From Halothiobacillus neapolitanus c2 (GTDB lineage Bacteria; Pseudomonadota; Gammaproteobacteria; Halothiobacillales; Halothiobacillaceae), in NCBI RefSeq assembly GCF_000024765.1, contig NC_013422.1:2297501-2361500 (forward strand): DNA of 64,000 nucleotides, written 5' to 3'. The notes beneath the pieces were generated by a model. It was not told the origin of the DNA and did not search any database. It was given only the letters and a program-made list of their open reading frames with translations. Shown piece after piece: positions 19,072 through 27,708 of the stretch. Made by a program: the position numbers and the translations under genes. Each line of letters begins with the position of its first letter. The first letter of the stretch is position 1.

Positions 19072-19302
19072 TTAGCTCTTGGTGCTGTCAGCCTTGTCTC
19101 CGTCTTTCTTGTTATCTTGCTTCATGTTGCCGCCGCAAGCACCGGCACCTCCGCAAGACATTTCAGCCAGTTGCATGGTGGATTGCTGAGCAGTCTGGCT
19201 GGCAAAAGGGGTTTGGCCCGCAGCAAAGGCGGAGCCTGCCAGTGCGGCAGCGGTAATTACGGTTGAAGCAAGCAGGGTTTTCCCAGCGGCACGAGTTTTC
19301 AT
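19072..19302 (-). CDS. Small exported Cys-containing protein, HvfA-like (possible metallophore peptide precursor)
   Basis: A 76-residue protein with a clear signal peptide (cleavage likely after GSAFA, residue 27), then a short segment TPFASQTAQQSTMQLAEM, two cysteines in SCGGAGACGG, and a Lys/Asp-rich tail. This layout (signal, a central segment beginning PFA, then Cys-Gly pairs) recalls HvfA-type precursors, which are modified peptides proposed to bind copper. The EGKCG repeats of typical HvfA are absent, and no hvfB/hvfC (DUF692 and partner) maturation genes lie in this window, so the assignment is tentative. GGGAGAG lies six bases before the ATG, and the gene has its own terminator, so it is a monocistronic and probably well expressed unit. 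Confidence 0.6.
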   Translation of the reverse strand: MKTRAAGKTLLASTVITAAALAGSAFAAGQTPFASQTAQQSTMQLAEMSCGGAGACGGNMKQDNKKDGDKADSTKS

Positions 19303-19608
19303 AATCTACTCTCCCAAAGAAACAAAACATCTGAACACACCCACCCAACCTCTACGCAGACTGAGCGCGCATGCAGCAGCACAAACAACGCAAGTTGGAG
19401 TCGGCTAATCAACATTAGTTCATTGTGGCCACACTTTCCAATCTCGCCAGATCATCGTCGTTATGCTTCGGAGGCAAAATTCATCATCGGAACGCATCAA
19501 ACGAATGATCAGGAGCAACGAGTCAAATCCCACACCGCGGGTTTCTTCGTGATTTGATAAACTGAACTCGACCCGCCTAGACGGCGGCGCGGCAACACGG
19601 AACCCTCC
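19303..19608. other. Divergent intergenic region between the small peptide gene and exbB
   Basis: About 306 bases with no coding frame I would support. It must contain the promoters of both divergent units. I see one short inverted repeat, CTAAT-CAAC-ATTAG at 19405-19418, and no convincing Fur box. Confidence 0.6.
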
Positions 19609-20049
19609 ATGATCGACTTTCTACAAAACGGCCTCGATGCCATTATTTTTGGGGTGCTGGGTTTGATGAGCCTGATTCTTGTTTGGCTCGGCATCGAACG
19701 ACATCTGTTCTATCGCCGAGTCGATCTGGCGCAATATACTGAGCCGGAGTCGCTGAATATCGCGCTCACCCACAACCTGACGACGCTCTCGTCCATCGGC
19801 GCTAATGCGCCCTATGTCGGGCTTCTGGGCACCGTCCTCGGTATTTTGCTGACCTTTCATCAGCTGGGGACGAGCGGACAAATCGCCGCCAACCAAATCA
19901 TGCTGGGATTGGCGCTGGCATTGAAGGCCACCGCGCTCGGGCTGGTGGTCGCCATACCGGCGATTCTGATCTACAACGGTTTTTTGCGCCGAATCGATGT
20001 ATTGACCGCGAGATGGACCCGCATGCAACGCGAACGCACGGGGCAGTGA
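19609..20049 (+). CDS. exbB: ExbB/TolQ-type proton channel subunit (short form)
   Basis: Inner-membrane component of the TonB energising complex. The 146-residue protein has an N-terminal helix (residues about 7-27) and two further helices in the conserved TolQ core, with GANAPYVGLLGTVLGILLTF and LALALKATALGLVVAIPAILIYN. It is the short ExbB type without the long N-terminal extension. It is followed after seven bases by exbD, and then by tonB, making a complete energy transducer. No TonB-dependent receptor is encoded in this window. Confidence 0.88.
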   Translation: MIDFLQNGLDAIIFGVLGLMSLILVWLGIERHLFYRRVDLAQYTEPESLNIALTHNLTTLSSIGANAPYVGLLGTVLGILLTFHQLGTSGQIAANQIMLGLALALKATALGLVVAIPAILIYNGFLRRIDVLTARWTRMQRERTGQ

Positions 20050-20056
20050 GGCGAGC

Positions 20057-20452
20057 ATGCGCCGGTTCGATCAAATCAATGTCATCCCGTTCATCGACAT
20101 CATGCTCGTGCTGCTGGCGATCGTGCTGACGACCGCCACCTTCATCGCGCAGGGGCAAATTAAGATCAGCCTGCCCGAGGCCCAATCCGCCGCACCGGCC
20201 AATGGCGAACCGGCTATCGTCATTACGCTGAATGCGGCTGGTGATGTTTTCGTCGATGATCAGGTCACCACGCTCGATGCGCTCAACGCGAAGCCGGATA
20301 CGTTGAAAAAAGACCAGGCCATTGTGTTCCGAGTCGATAAAAAAACGGCTTTCGGCCAGTTTGTCGCCGTGATCGACGCGCTGAAAAGCCGCGGTCTGGA
20401 TCATCTGACCATCCGTACGACTTCCGCTTCTGATGCCACGCCGCCGGCATGA
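20057..20452 (+). CDS. exbD: ExbD/TolR biopolymer transport protein
   Basis: One membrane helix near the N terminus carries the essential aspartate in the motif NVIPFIDIMLVLLAIVLTT (Asp near residue 14), followed by a periplasmic domain. The length of 131 residues is normal. It works with ExbB to harvest the proton gradient for TonB. The stop overlaps the tonB start as ATGA. Confidence 0.92.
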   Translation: MRRFDQINVIPFIDIMLVLLAIVLTTATFIAQGQIKISLPEAQSAAPANGEPAIVITLNAAGDVFVDDQVTTLDALNAKPDTLKKDQAIVFRVDKKTAFGQFVAVIDALKSRGLDHLTIRTTSASDATPPA

Positions 20453-21282
20453 GCCCATCTCGCACGGGATTTGTTATTTCGGCCCTGCTGCACGCCGCGC
20501 TTGTTGGCGTTGGGCTTTATTTTTGGCTCAAACCGACACCGCAAACCGATGGCAGCAAGGAAGTCGTCGTGCCCGTATCGCTGGCCTCTTTTGCGCCCGC
20601 CACAGCAAAGCCAAGACCGCAGCCCACCGAGCCGGCGCAAAAACCCATTGATAAGCCAGAACCAGAAGAGGATGAGCCGCTAAACCCGTCGCCCGGCGCC
20701 AAACCTGAAGCAGAGCAAATCCAAAAGCCAGAACTCAAACCAGAACCTAAGCCTAAACCTGAGCAAAAAAACGTAGCGAAGAGCGTTTCAACGCCAAAGC
20801 CCAAACAGACGCATCAGTCAGCGCCACCAAAGCCCCCCGCGCCGAAAGTGCATAAGACGCCAGCGGCACCTCATCCGACAGCCAGTGCGCCCCGCATGCA
20901 GCCGTCAACAGAGCAACAGCCAGAAAGGCAGGCCGAGTCGGCTCCACCGCAAAATCCGGCGCCAGACGGCACGACGCCCGATGAGCTTGACCAGATCAGA
21001 TTGCAGTATCAATCGGCGCTGGCCGAAGCCATTGAACGGGAAAAATTCTACCCATCACTGGCGCGACGGTTGAATCAGCAAGGCTTGATCCGAGTCGGTT
21101 TCACCGTGCTGGCTGATGGCCGCATCACGAATATTCACCTGGTGGAGCCTTCTGCCGCCACGGCGCTGAATCAAGGCGCGATCGAGGCCATCAAGCGCGT
21201 CGGGCAATTCAAGCCCATACCGCCCGCACTGGGCATACAGTCGATGGACTTGAACATCAGCCTGATTTACAAGCTGCGTTGA
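20449..21282 (+). CDS. tonB: TonB family energy transducer
   Basis: Spans the periplasm and transmits energy from ExbBD to outer-membrane receptors. There is one N-terminal helix (residues about 6-27) and a long Pro/Lys/Glu-rich region (about 45-170) including repeated EPKPKPE-like units. The C-terminal TonB domain begins near FYPSLARRLNQQGLIRVGF and ends with the hydrophobic strand. The start overlaps exbD by four bases. The last 16 bases overlap the convergent thioredoxin gene. Confidence 0.92.
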   Translation: MSPSRTGFVISALLHAALVGVGLYFWLKPTPQTDGSKEVVVPVSLASFAPATAKPRPQPTEPAQKPIDKPEPEEDEPLNPSPGAKPEAEQIQKPELKPEPKPKPEQKNVAKSVSTPKPKQTHQSAPPKPPAPKVHKTPAAPHPTASAPRMQPSTEQQPERQAESAPPQNPAPDGTTPDELDQIRLQYQSALAEAIEREKFYPSLARRLNQQGLIRVGFTVLADGRITNIHLVEPSAATALNQGAIEAIKRVGQFKPIPPALGIQSMDLNISLIYKLR

Positions 21283-21869
21283 TCTTTCTTTTTGCCATTC
21301 TTTTCATTGGGTATGCATTTTTCAGGATCAGGGTTTTTGGCGCAGGCTTCGGCCAGCTCGATTCCCTGCTGAAAGTAGTACGGATAGAAATCCTGCACGG
21401 TCACCCCATTGATCGGATCGCCGATTTCCTTGCCATCCGGCCCGAAGAACGCAACCACAGGCACCAGATGAACCCCCATCCGGTCGGCGAAATGCCGATT
21501 GCTTTCTTCTTTGCCATCACGATCCAGAATGGAACCCTCGGCATCGATTTCGATTCGACGGACGATGATTTTTCCTTGATAGGCCGGATCATTCACCATG
21601 GGCTGAATAAAATTTTCATCCACCCACTGACAATAACCGCAATAACTGGCATGAATGAACAGCAGCATCGGAATTTTGCGCTCCTTCATGCCCGCCAGAT
21701 CACGGGAAACATCACTCAGGTTTTCCATAAAGGGCAGGTCAATCGACACCGGCGGCGGCGTTTCTCCCGCGGCAACCGGCGTCCGTGCCTGAGCAAAGAC
21801 CTGCGGTGTGAAAAGGCCGCACAACACCGCCAAGGCCAACAGTCGCACAACAAGAAAACCTCGACGCAT
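21267..21869 (-). CDS. Periplasmic thioredoxin-family protein (SoxW-like)
   Basis: A signal peptide (residues 1-26, ending VFAQA) is followed by a thioredoxin fold with active site CGYC in HASYCGYCQWVDENFIQP (near residue 78) and the cis-proline in HLVPVVAFFG. The extra acidic segment IDAEGSILDRDGKEES resembles SoxW-type thioredoxins of sulfur oxidisers, which keep Sox proteins or other periplasmic thiols reduced. A C-terminal cysteine pair (ACAKNPDPEKC) is also present. No sox genes are in this window, so the partner is unknown. Its end overlaps tonB convergently by 16 bases. Confidence 0.75.
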   Translation of the reverse strand: MRRGFLVVRLLALAVLCGLFTPQVFAQARTPVAAGETPPPVSIDLPFMENLSDVSRDLAGMKERKIPMLLFIHASYCGYCQWVDENFIQPMVNDPAYQGKIIVRRIEIDAEGSILDRDGKEESNRHFADRMGVHLVPVVAFFGPDGKEIGDPINGVTVQDFYPYYFQQGIELAEACAKNPDPEKCIPNEKNGKKKDQRSL

Positions 21870-21922
21870 AAATTACTCCCGCTCAACCATTTTGTTTGTG
21901 TGACGATTATAGTCACTCCGAG

Positions 21923-21948
21923 CCAGAACATCCCGCCCAGAACATCCC
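21923..21948. repeat. Short tandem duplication upstream of hemC, 14-bp period
   Basis: ccagaacatccc occurs at 21923-21934 and again at 21937-21948, separated by two bases, in the divergent promoter region of hemC. Confidence 0.85.
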
Positions 21949-22002
21949 ATCGATGGCCGTTCTTGGGTACCATAGAGCCCACTGTTTACTGGAGAAAAAC
22001 CC

Positions 22003-22962
22003 ATGACGCCTACCGCCCCTTCCGTTGATCTGATTCGCATCGCCACGCGTGAAAGCCCACTGGCGATGTGGCAGACCGAGTTTGTGGCGGACGAATTGCG
22101 GCGATTGCACCCGGGACTTCGGGTAGAGCTGGTGAGCATGACCACGAAAGGCGATCAGCTTCTCGACAGCCCGCTCGCCAAGATCGGCGGCAAGGGCTTG
22201 TTTGTCAAAGAGCTGGAGCTGGCGCTCATGGATGGCCGCGCGGATATCGCCGTGCATTCCATGAAAGACGTACCCATGCGCTTCCCCGATGGGCTGGAAC
22301 TGATCGCCATCCTTGAGGGTCATGATCCCCGCGATGCCTTTGTTTCAAACGAGTACGAATCGCTGGCCGCCCTCCCAGCCGGCGCGGTGGTCGGTACCTC
22401 AAGCCTGCGACGGGAAACCCAGATCCGCTCGCGTTATCCGCAGTTGGAAATCAAAATGCTGCGTGGCAATATTCAGTCACGCATGGCCAAACTCGACCGC
22501 GGAGATTACGACGCGATCATTCTCGCCGCCGCCGGCCTCAAGCGTATGGGCTACGATGCCCGCATCCGTGCCGAACTGAGCCCGGAAGAATCACTGCCCT
22601 CTGTCGGTCAAGGCGCACTGGGCATCGAGGCACGGTCGGATGATGCCGCCATCCACGCCCTTATTGCACCACTGATTCATGCCGCAACCACCACCCGCGT
22701 GTTGGCTGAGCGTGCGTTTAACACCCGTTTGAACGGCGGCTGCCAGGTACCCATCGGCGGGTATGCCATGTTGCAGGACGACGGCAATCTGTGGCTTCGC
22801 GGCATGGTCGGGCGCCCGGATGGCACGCTCACCCTTCGCGATGAAATCACTGGTGCGGCGACTGAAGGCGAAGCACTGGGCGTTGCACTGGCTGAACGGA
22901 TGCTGGCCGCGGGGGCTGACAAAATCCTGGCCGAAGTCGGTATTCATGCTGATCCGGCCTGA
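22003..22962 (+). CDS. hemC: Hydroxymethylbilane synthase (porphobilinogen deaminase)
   Basis: Polymerises four porphobilinogens into hydroxymethylbilane in haem synthesis. Family motifs are [17 protein letters not shown], the aspartate-containing [25 protein letters not shown], and the dipyrromethane-cofactor cysteine in [14 protein letters not shown] (near residue 247). The 319-residue length is usual. GGAG lies upstream of the ATG. It is the first gene of hemC-hemD-hemX-hemY. Confidence 0.97.
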   Translation: MTPTAPSVDLIRIATRESPLAMWQTEFVADELRRLHPGLRVELVSMTTKGDQLLDSPLAKIGGKGLFVKELELALMDGRADIAVHSMKDVPMRFPDGLELIAILEGHDPRDAFVSNEYESLAALPAGAVVGTSSLRRETQIRSRYPQLEIKMLRGNIQSRMAKLDRGDYDAIILAAAGLKRMGYDARIRAELSPEESLPSVGQGALGIEARSDDAAIHALIAPLIHAATTTRVLAERAFNTRLNGGCQVPIGGYAMLQDDGNLWLRGMVGRPDGTLTLRDEITGAATEGEALGVALAERMLAAGADKILAEVGIHADPA

Positions 22963-23023
22963 TCTCACCTGACTCATCATCATTTCAAACCATGTGTACC
23001 ATCAACCCCACAACGAAGAAACG

Positions 23024-23794
23024 ATGACCAGCGGCTCGCCACTCACCATCGGATTGACCCGCCCCGATGGTGCCAATGACGAACTGGCCAAAGCCATATC
23101 GAGCCTGTTGCCAGATGCAACCTTGCTCAACTGGCCACTGTTAACTTTCGCGCCGATACCCGAGCGACAAAAAGCACTATCTGCCATGGCTCGCATTACC
23201 GCAGGTGACTGGGCCATCTTCGTCAGCCCACGTGCCGTTCGTTTCGCCCATGATCTGCACGATCTCACCGCATTACCCGGTCTTCATTGGGCCGCCGTGG
23301 GCGATACAACGACTGCCGCCATCCAATCTCTATTTTCAGACCCGCCTCAGGTTCATCGCCCGTCCAGCACTCAGGATTCCGAAGGTCTGCTGGCCAGCCT
23401 GCCGATCGAGGCGATGCGTGGACACACCGTCTGGCTGTTCCGTGGCCAGACCGGACGCGAAACGCTGGCAGACACCCTGAGGCAGAACGGCATTACCGTC
23501 ATCCCCGTTCCGGTGTACCGCCGAAACTGCACCCGTCGGCCGGCGCATTTGTCGGCTTTACCCTCGACCTGGGTGATCACCGCACCCGAATCGCTCCGAT
23601 GCCTGCGCCAGCTGGCCGACACCTTGGAGTCTGCCGAAGATCGCGCGAGACTGTTACACTGCAACCTCGTTGTCATCAACGCACGAACAGAAGCCCGCGC
23701 GCGGTCGCTGGGCTTTACAGGAGCCATCGTGCGTGCCGAAGCCCCCGATGATGCGGCCTTGGCGCGTGCTTGCGTCGTTTTCAAGCAGGATTAG
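23024..23794 (+). CDS. hemD: Uroporphyrinogen-III synthase
   Basis: Closes and inverts ring D of hydroxymethylbilane. HemD proteins are poorly conserved, but the order of secondary elements, the motifs WAIFVSPRAVRFA, WAAVGDTTTAAI and VWLFRGQTGRETLADTLR, and the position directly after hemC support the call. A GTG at 22994 would add ten residues; the ATG at 23024 is preferred because the family N-terminal strand (PLTIGLTRP) follows closely. Neither start has a strong ribosome site. It is followed three bases later by hemX. Confidence 0.9.
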   Translation: MTSGSPLTIGLTRPDGANDELAKAISSLLPDATLLNWPLLTFAPIPERQKALSAMARITAGDWAIFVSPRAVRFAHDLHDLTALPGLHWAAVGDTTTAAIQSLFSDPPQVHRPSSTQDSEGLLASLPIEAMRGHTVWLFRGQTGRETLADTLRQNGITVIPVPVYRRNCTRRPAHLSALPSTWVITAPESLRCLRQLADTLESAEDRARLLHCNLVVINARTEARARSLGFTGAIVRAEAPDDAALARACVVFKQD

Positions 23795-23797
23795 CGC

Positions 23798-25030
23798 ATG
23801 ACCCAGAAAAAACAGCATCCCGATGCCCCGCCCATTCCGGCAGAAGATATTTCGCCTCAAATGCAAGAAGCCAATGACGTTATCGACGAGGGCGCGCCGA
23901 TGCCACCGGAGGAAGCGGCTGTTGTCGTTCGTCGCGCCTATGGCTACTGGTTACTGACTTTGTTCATCGTTTTCACCGGCTCGCTGGTCAGCGCCTCCTG
24001 GTACGGCTGGAAACTATTCCAGACCAATGCAGGCCGCTTGGACAGCCTGATGGCGACCCAGCACACGGATCAACGGACGCTGAGTGAGTCTCTAAAGGAC
24101 ACTCAAGGCAAACTGGCACAGTTGAATGAACAACTGACGGCCCAAGAGAAAAAAACGGGCGCGCAGCTTGCCCAAACCCAAACAGAAACTCAGCAGGCAA
24201 CGAAGGCACTGCAAGGCCGATTGACTGCGGTCGAGAAGAATCTGGCTGGCATCCAAAACCGTCTGGGGCAGGGCGAACGCGCCTGGAAGGCTGCTGAAAT
24301 CGGTTTCCTGCTTACCCGTGCTCAGGAACGCCTGAGTATCGCTCAGGATCCTGCCGGAGCGGCTGTTGCACTCAAACTGGCCGATCAGCGTCTGGCCGCA
24401 CTCGCCCTGCCGCAGACCTTGCCTGTTCGGGCAGCAATCAGCGATGCGCTGGTTGGACTGCGCAAAGCAGATGATTTTGATGCCGTCGGCATGGCACTGA
24501 GCCTGCGGCGCGCGGCAGAAAATATCTCAAACTGGCCATTGATCGGCACCCAACCTGAGTCCACCGCAACAGCACCCAAGGTCGCGACTGCGGCAGAAGG
24601 CACGGCGAGCAACAGTTCAGCAACCGAGCCTTGGTATATTCGCTGGCCGCAGTTCGTCTGGCACCCTGTTTCCGAATGGTTCAGCCGACAATTCACGTTG
24701 ACCCGCAGCGACGAACCCGTCAAGGCGAGCGCGCGCGTCAGCGACGATCGTGAAACCCGACTCTGGCTGACGGCAGTCCGCGAAGGTCTGCTCTCGCGCG
24801 ACATGCACCGGTTGATGCCGTCCATCGTCGAGGCACAAGAATGGATCGCACAGCATTACGCGACCGATGCCCCCGACGTCCATCACACGCTGGCAGAACT
24901 CAAGCGAACCCAGGATTTCTATGCGGGTCGCCAATGGCCGAGCTTCGCTCCCATCTTCAAGGCTTGGGCTGCGGCAGGCATTGAAAATACGGCACCAACA
25001 GCGCCACACACACCGGAGGTGCAGCCATGA
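23798..25030 (+). CDS. hemX: HemX family membrane protein
   Basis: Conserved gammaproteobacterial partner of the hem genes with unsettled function; older annotations call it a uroporphyrin-III C-methyltransferase, but no methyltransferase motif is visible. A cytoplasmic N-terminal tail of about 45 residues precedes one membrane helix (YGYWLLTLFIVFTGSLVSASW), then a coiled coil rich in Gln/Lys/Glu (about residues 75-155), then a periplasmic domain with AWKAAEIGFLLTRAQERL, typical of HemX. Its stop overlaps hemY as ATGA. Confidence 0.9.
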   Translation: MTQKKQHPDAPPIPAEDISPQMQEANDVIDEGAPMPPEEAAVVVRRAYGYWLLTLFIVFTGSLVSASWYGWKLFQTNAGRLDSLMATQHTDQRTLSESLKDTQGKLAQLNEQLTAQEKKTGAQLAQTQTETQQATKALQGRLTAVEKNLAGIQNRLGQGERAWKAAEIGFLLTRAQERLSIAQDPAGAAVALKLADQRLAALALPQTLPVRAAISDALVGLRKADDFDAVGMALSLRRAAENISNWPLIGTQPESTATAPKVATAAEGTASNSSATEPWYIRWPQFVWHPVSEWFSRQFTLTRSDEPVKASARVSDDRETRLWLTAVREGLLSRDMHRLMPSIVEAQEWIAQHYATDAPDVHHTLAELKRTQDFYAGRQWPSFAPIFKAWAAAGIENTAPTAPHTPEVQP

Positions 25031-26229
25031 AACGTTTCGTGCTGATCCTGATTATTCTGGTGCTGGCTGCTGGCGCAGGCTTCTATTTCATCCGTGACCC
25101 GGGCACAGCCGACATCGCGCTGCTGGGCTGGGATCTGCAAACTTCGGCTTTGGGCCTTCTGGCGTTGATCATCGTTGGATTTATTGTGCTGGCGATCATC
25201 TGGCGCGTCATTTCCGCCGTGCTGAAACTCCCCTCACTCTGGCGTCGACGATCCGCTCGTCAGAAACAACAAGCCGCCGACGAACAGGTCCTTCGCGCCT
25301 GGGCAGAACTCGAACGGGGGCGCTTCTCTGTGGCAGAAAAGCTGGCACGCACGCGCCTGAATGAGGCCAGCCTACCGCCGCTGAATTACGTCATCGCGGC
25401 AGATGCGCTCATGGCCCAAGATGAAACCGCTGCCACGCTCAGCCTGCTGGACGAAGTACGCGCTTCTTTTCCACGATTTGCCGATTTCCTCTCCCTGCAC
25501 ATTGCCAATCGCTTCCGCCAACAGAAAAACTTGGCGCCGGCACTGGAGCTGCTGCAATCGCTGGCGGCAGCCCACCCTAAGGACGAGGCCATCGTCTGTG
25601 CCTTTGCCGAAACGCTGTTCGAAGCAGCGGACTGGGAAAAATTGCGGACGCTAATGCCCGCATTGCGGCGTTTGAAGTGGTCCGGCCTCACGGAACAGGA
25701 CGTTCAACGCTATGACCGCGCCGTGTACGGCGGGCTGATTCAGGAGGCGGCGCGCCATAAGCAAACCGCCGAATTGGCGGCGATATGGAATGATGCACCG
25801 AAAAGTCTTCGCCAGGATGACCTCATGCTCGCCTCGCTGGCGAACTCTTGGCTGACGTTAGGGCAGCCCGCCGAGGCTGAACGCATATTGGAAACAGCAC
25901 AGGATCAGCAGTGCACACCCGCATTGTTACATCATTGGTTGGCGTTACCGCCCGCTGATCCTGCTCGTGCAATCGCACGCTTCAACCATTGGGCCGGCCA
26001 AAGCACTTGCCAGCCAGATAAGAAACTTCTCGCCTATGCCAACGCACGGTTGGCGTGGTTAAATGACGACACCGAAGGAGCCAAACAGGCCCTCGCCCCT
26101 GTCTTGGGCGATCACCCCGATATACCTAGCCTCAAACTGGCGGCACAAATAGCGGAACATGAGCGCGACAGCACGCAAGCCGTGATGTATTACACCAAAG
26201 CATTCGAACTGATGGATATGGAAAAGTGA
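25027..26229 (+). CDS. hemY: HemY family TPR membrane protein
   Basis: Inner-membrane protein of the proteobacterial HemY type, unrelated to the oxidase HemY of Bacillus. There are two N-terminal hydrophobic helices (residues about 2-20 and 40-60), with GAGFYFIRDPGTADI between them, and then tetratricopeptide-like helices to the C terminus (for example VAEKLARTRLNEASLPPLNY). Thought to assist late haem synthesis, but the mechanism is not established. It is the last gene of the hem operon. Confidence 0.9.
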   Translation: MKRFVLILIILVLAAGAGFYFIRDPGTADIALLGWDLQTSALGLLALIIVGFIVLAIIWRVISAVLKLPSLWRRRSARQKQQAADEQVLRAWAELERGRFSVAEKLARTRLNEASLPPLNYVIAADALMAQDETAATLSLLDEVRASFPRFADFLSLHIANRFRQQKNLAPALELLQSLAAAHPKDEAIVCAFAETLFEAADWEKLRTLMPALRRLKWSGLTEQDVQRYDRAVYGGLIQEAARHKQTAELAAIWNDAPKSLRQDDLMLASLANSWLTLGQPAEAERILETAQDQQCTPALLHHWLALPPADPARAIARFNHWAGQSTCQPDKKLLAYANARLAWLNDDTEGAKQALAPVLGDHPDIPSLKLAAQIAEHERDSTQAVMYYTKAFELMDMEK

Positions 26230-26307
26230 GCGGGGTATAGCAAGCGTTATGCTGAATCTATCTCGGCTTGGTTGTAGTCGCGCAGCCCATCGACCGCGAT
26301 GAACAAC

Positions 26308-27690
26308 TTACCGCTTAGAATGCGACATTTCTGTACGATTCCGGCCATTTGATTTGGCTCGATACAGGGCCTCATCGGCCCGGGCCATCACGCTTTCAAT
26401 CGTTTCACCCGCACCGAACTCGGCGACACCGCAGGATAAGGTGATTTTCAGCGGCGTGTCCTTAAAGCGGAAAGCAGTGCCCGCCAGCTTTTCCCGAATG
26501 CGCTCCAGCACGACGAACGCTTGCTGTAAGTCTGCTTTCGGCAGCACCATCACAAATTCCTCGCCTCCATAGCGCGCGACCATGTCCACATCGCGGATCA
26601 ACTGACTCAATGTCTTCCCAACGACGTGCAAGGCCTTGTCGCCCGCTTGGTGGCCGAAGGTATCGTTAACACGCTTGAAATAATCGACATCCCAAAGCGC
26701 TAGGCATAAAGGTGTTTTCTCACGCTGCATCCGGGCCGCCTCGAGCGCTACACGCTCATCGAAGGCCAAACGATTCGGCAATCCGGTGAGAGTATCACGC
26801 AACATTTTCTGTGTGCTGGCAACCAGTTGCTCGTGCAGCACCACACGCGATGCTTCGAGCTTAGCGATGCGCTCACGCATCTGGTTGTTTTCCAACTCGA
26901 CCGCGGCAAGACGCTTATCTTCCATCTTGCGAAACGTATCGATCTGCTCGCTGATCCGTGCCACTCGCTGACGAACGACACGCTTTAGTTCATCCAGATC
27001 GGTCGCATCGGAAACGGTACGATCAATGTGCGACACCTGCTCGGTAACCGCGTTACCCAAGGCTTCCTGAACCTTGCGTTGCGTCTCGATATCGCCGAGG
27101 TTGGCGAGCGTGTGTTGATCGATTTCGGACAAGGCTTCCGTTAGCTGCCGCAGGAACTCGGTCAACTCGTTTTTTTCATTTTCGAGCGCGCGACGCATGT
27201 CGTTGATTAGCGTGGCCGCACGATCGATCAAGATGGAATTCAGGGTCTTGTCTTTGGGATTATTCAAAATAGCCAGGAGCTTTTCGCGTCGGCCCTCCAT
27301 CGACTCGGTGAAGGCCACCCGTTCCAGTAACAGCGGAAGAAAATCCCGAACGTCCACACGCTCGGCCGCTTCGTCGTTACTCAACGCCTCTTCGCGATCC
27401 GGGGTCGGATCACCTGCTTCGATGGCTCGAATGGCTTCGGCCAGATGCTCGATTCCCGGTTGAATGCGGGCCACAGGCAGCGGTCCATCACCGATCTGGC
27501 GCATGAGATCGCGCAGCGCCTGACTCTCTTTGGCCAGAGTGGGATACGCTTTATCCACCGCAAACAAAACTCGGTTAAGCAGGCTACGCAACAAACTCTG
27601 CTGGAGTTGCTCGCTGGTTTCAAGCGAACTGAACTCATCCAGCAACTGTTCGTATTTGGCGCGGTAATCCGTTTTTGCCGAGTCGTTCAT
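26308..27690 (-). CDS. Diguanylate cyclase with long helical N-terminal region
   Basis: Predicted to make cyclic di-GMP. The C-terminal GGDEF domain carries the active-site variant GGEEF in ARYGGEEFVMVLP (near residue 372), preceded at the standard five-residue distance by the inhibitory-site motif RDVD, so product feedback inhibition is expected. The N-terminal 290 residues have no membrane helix and are rich in charged heptad-like segments (ENNQMRERIAKLEASRVVL), suggesting a coiled-coil dimeriser or signal input of unknown kind. The downstream hydrolase gene begins 121 bases inside the opposite flank of the same strand set, so the genes dsbA, phosphohydrolase and cyclase run in one direction and may be co-transcribed. 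Confidence 0.88.
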   Translation of the reverse strand: MNDSAKTDYRAKYEQLLDEFSSLETSEQLQQSLLRSLLNRVLFAVDKAYPTLAKESQALRDLMRQIGDGPLPVARIQPGIEHLAEAIRAIEAGDPTPDREEALSNDEAAERVDVRDFLPLLLERVAFTESMEGRREKLLAILNNPKDKTLNSILIDRAATLINDMRRALENEKNELTEFLRQLTEALSEIDQHTLANLGDIETQRKVQEALGNAVTEQVSHIDRTVSDATDLDELKRVVRQRVARISEQIDTFRKMEDKRLAAVELENNQMRERIAKLEASRVVLHEQLVASTQKMLRDTLTGLPNRLAFDERVALEAARMQREKTPLCLALWDVDYFKRVNDTFGHQAGDKALHVVGKTLSQLIRDVDMVARYGGEEFVMVLPKADLQQAFVVLERIREKLAGTAFRFKDTPLKITLSCGVAEFGAGETIESVMARADEALYRAKSNGRNRTEMSHSKR

Positions 27691-27708
27691 CGGTAATCCC
27701 TAAGCCGC

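Noticed and set aside
19303-19608. Fur box upstream of exbB-exbD-tonB
   Set aside because: I found no 19-bp sequence close to the GATAATGATAATCATTATC consensus, so iron control cannot be claimed from sequence.
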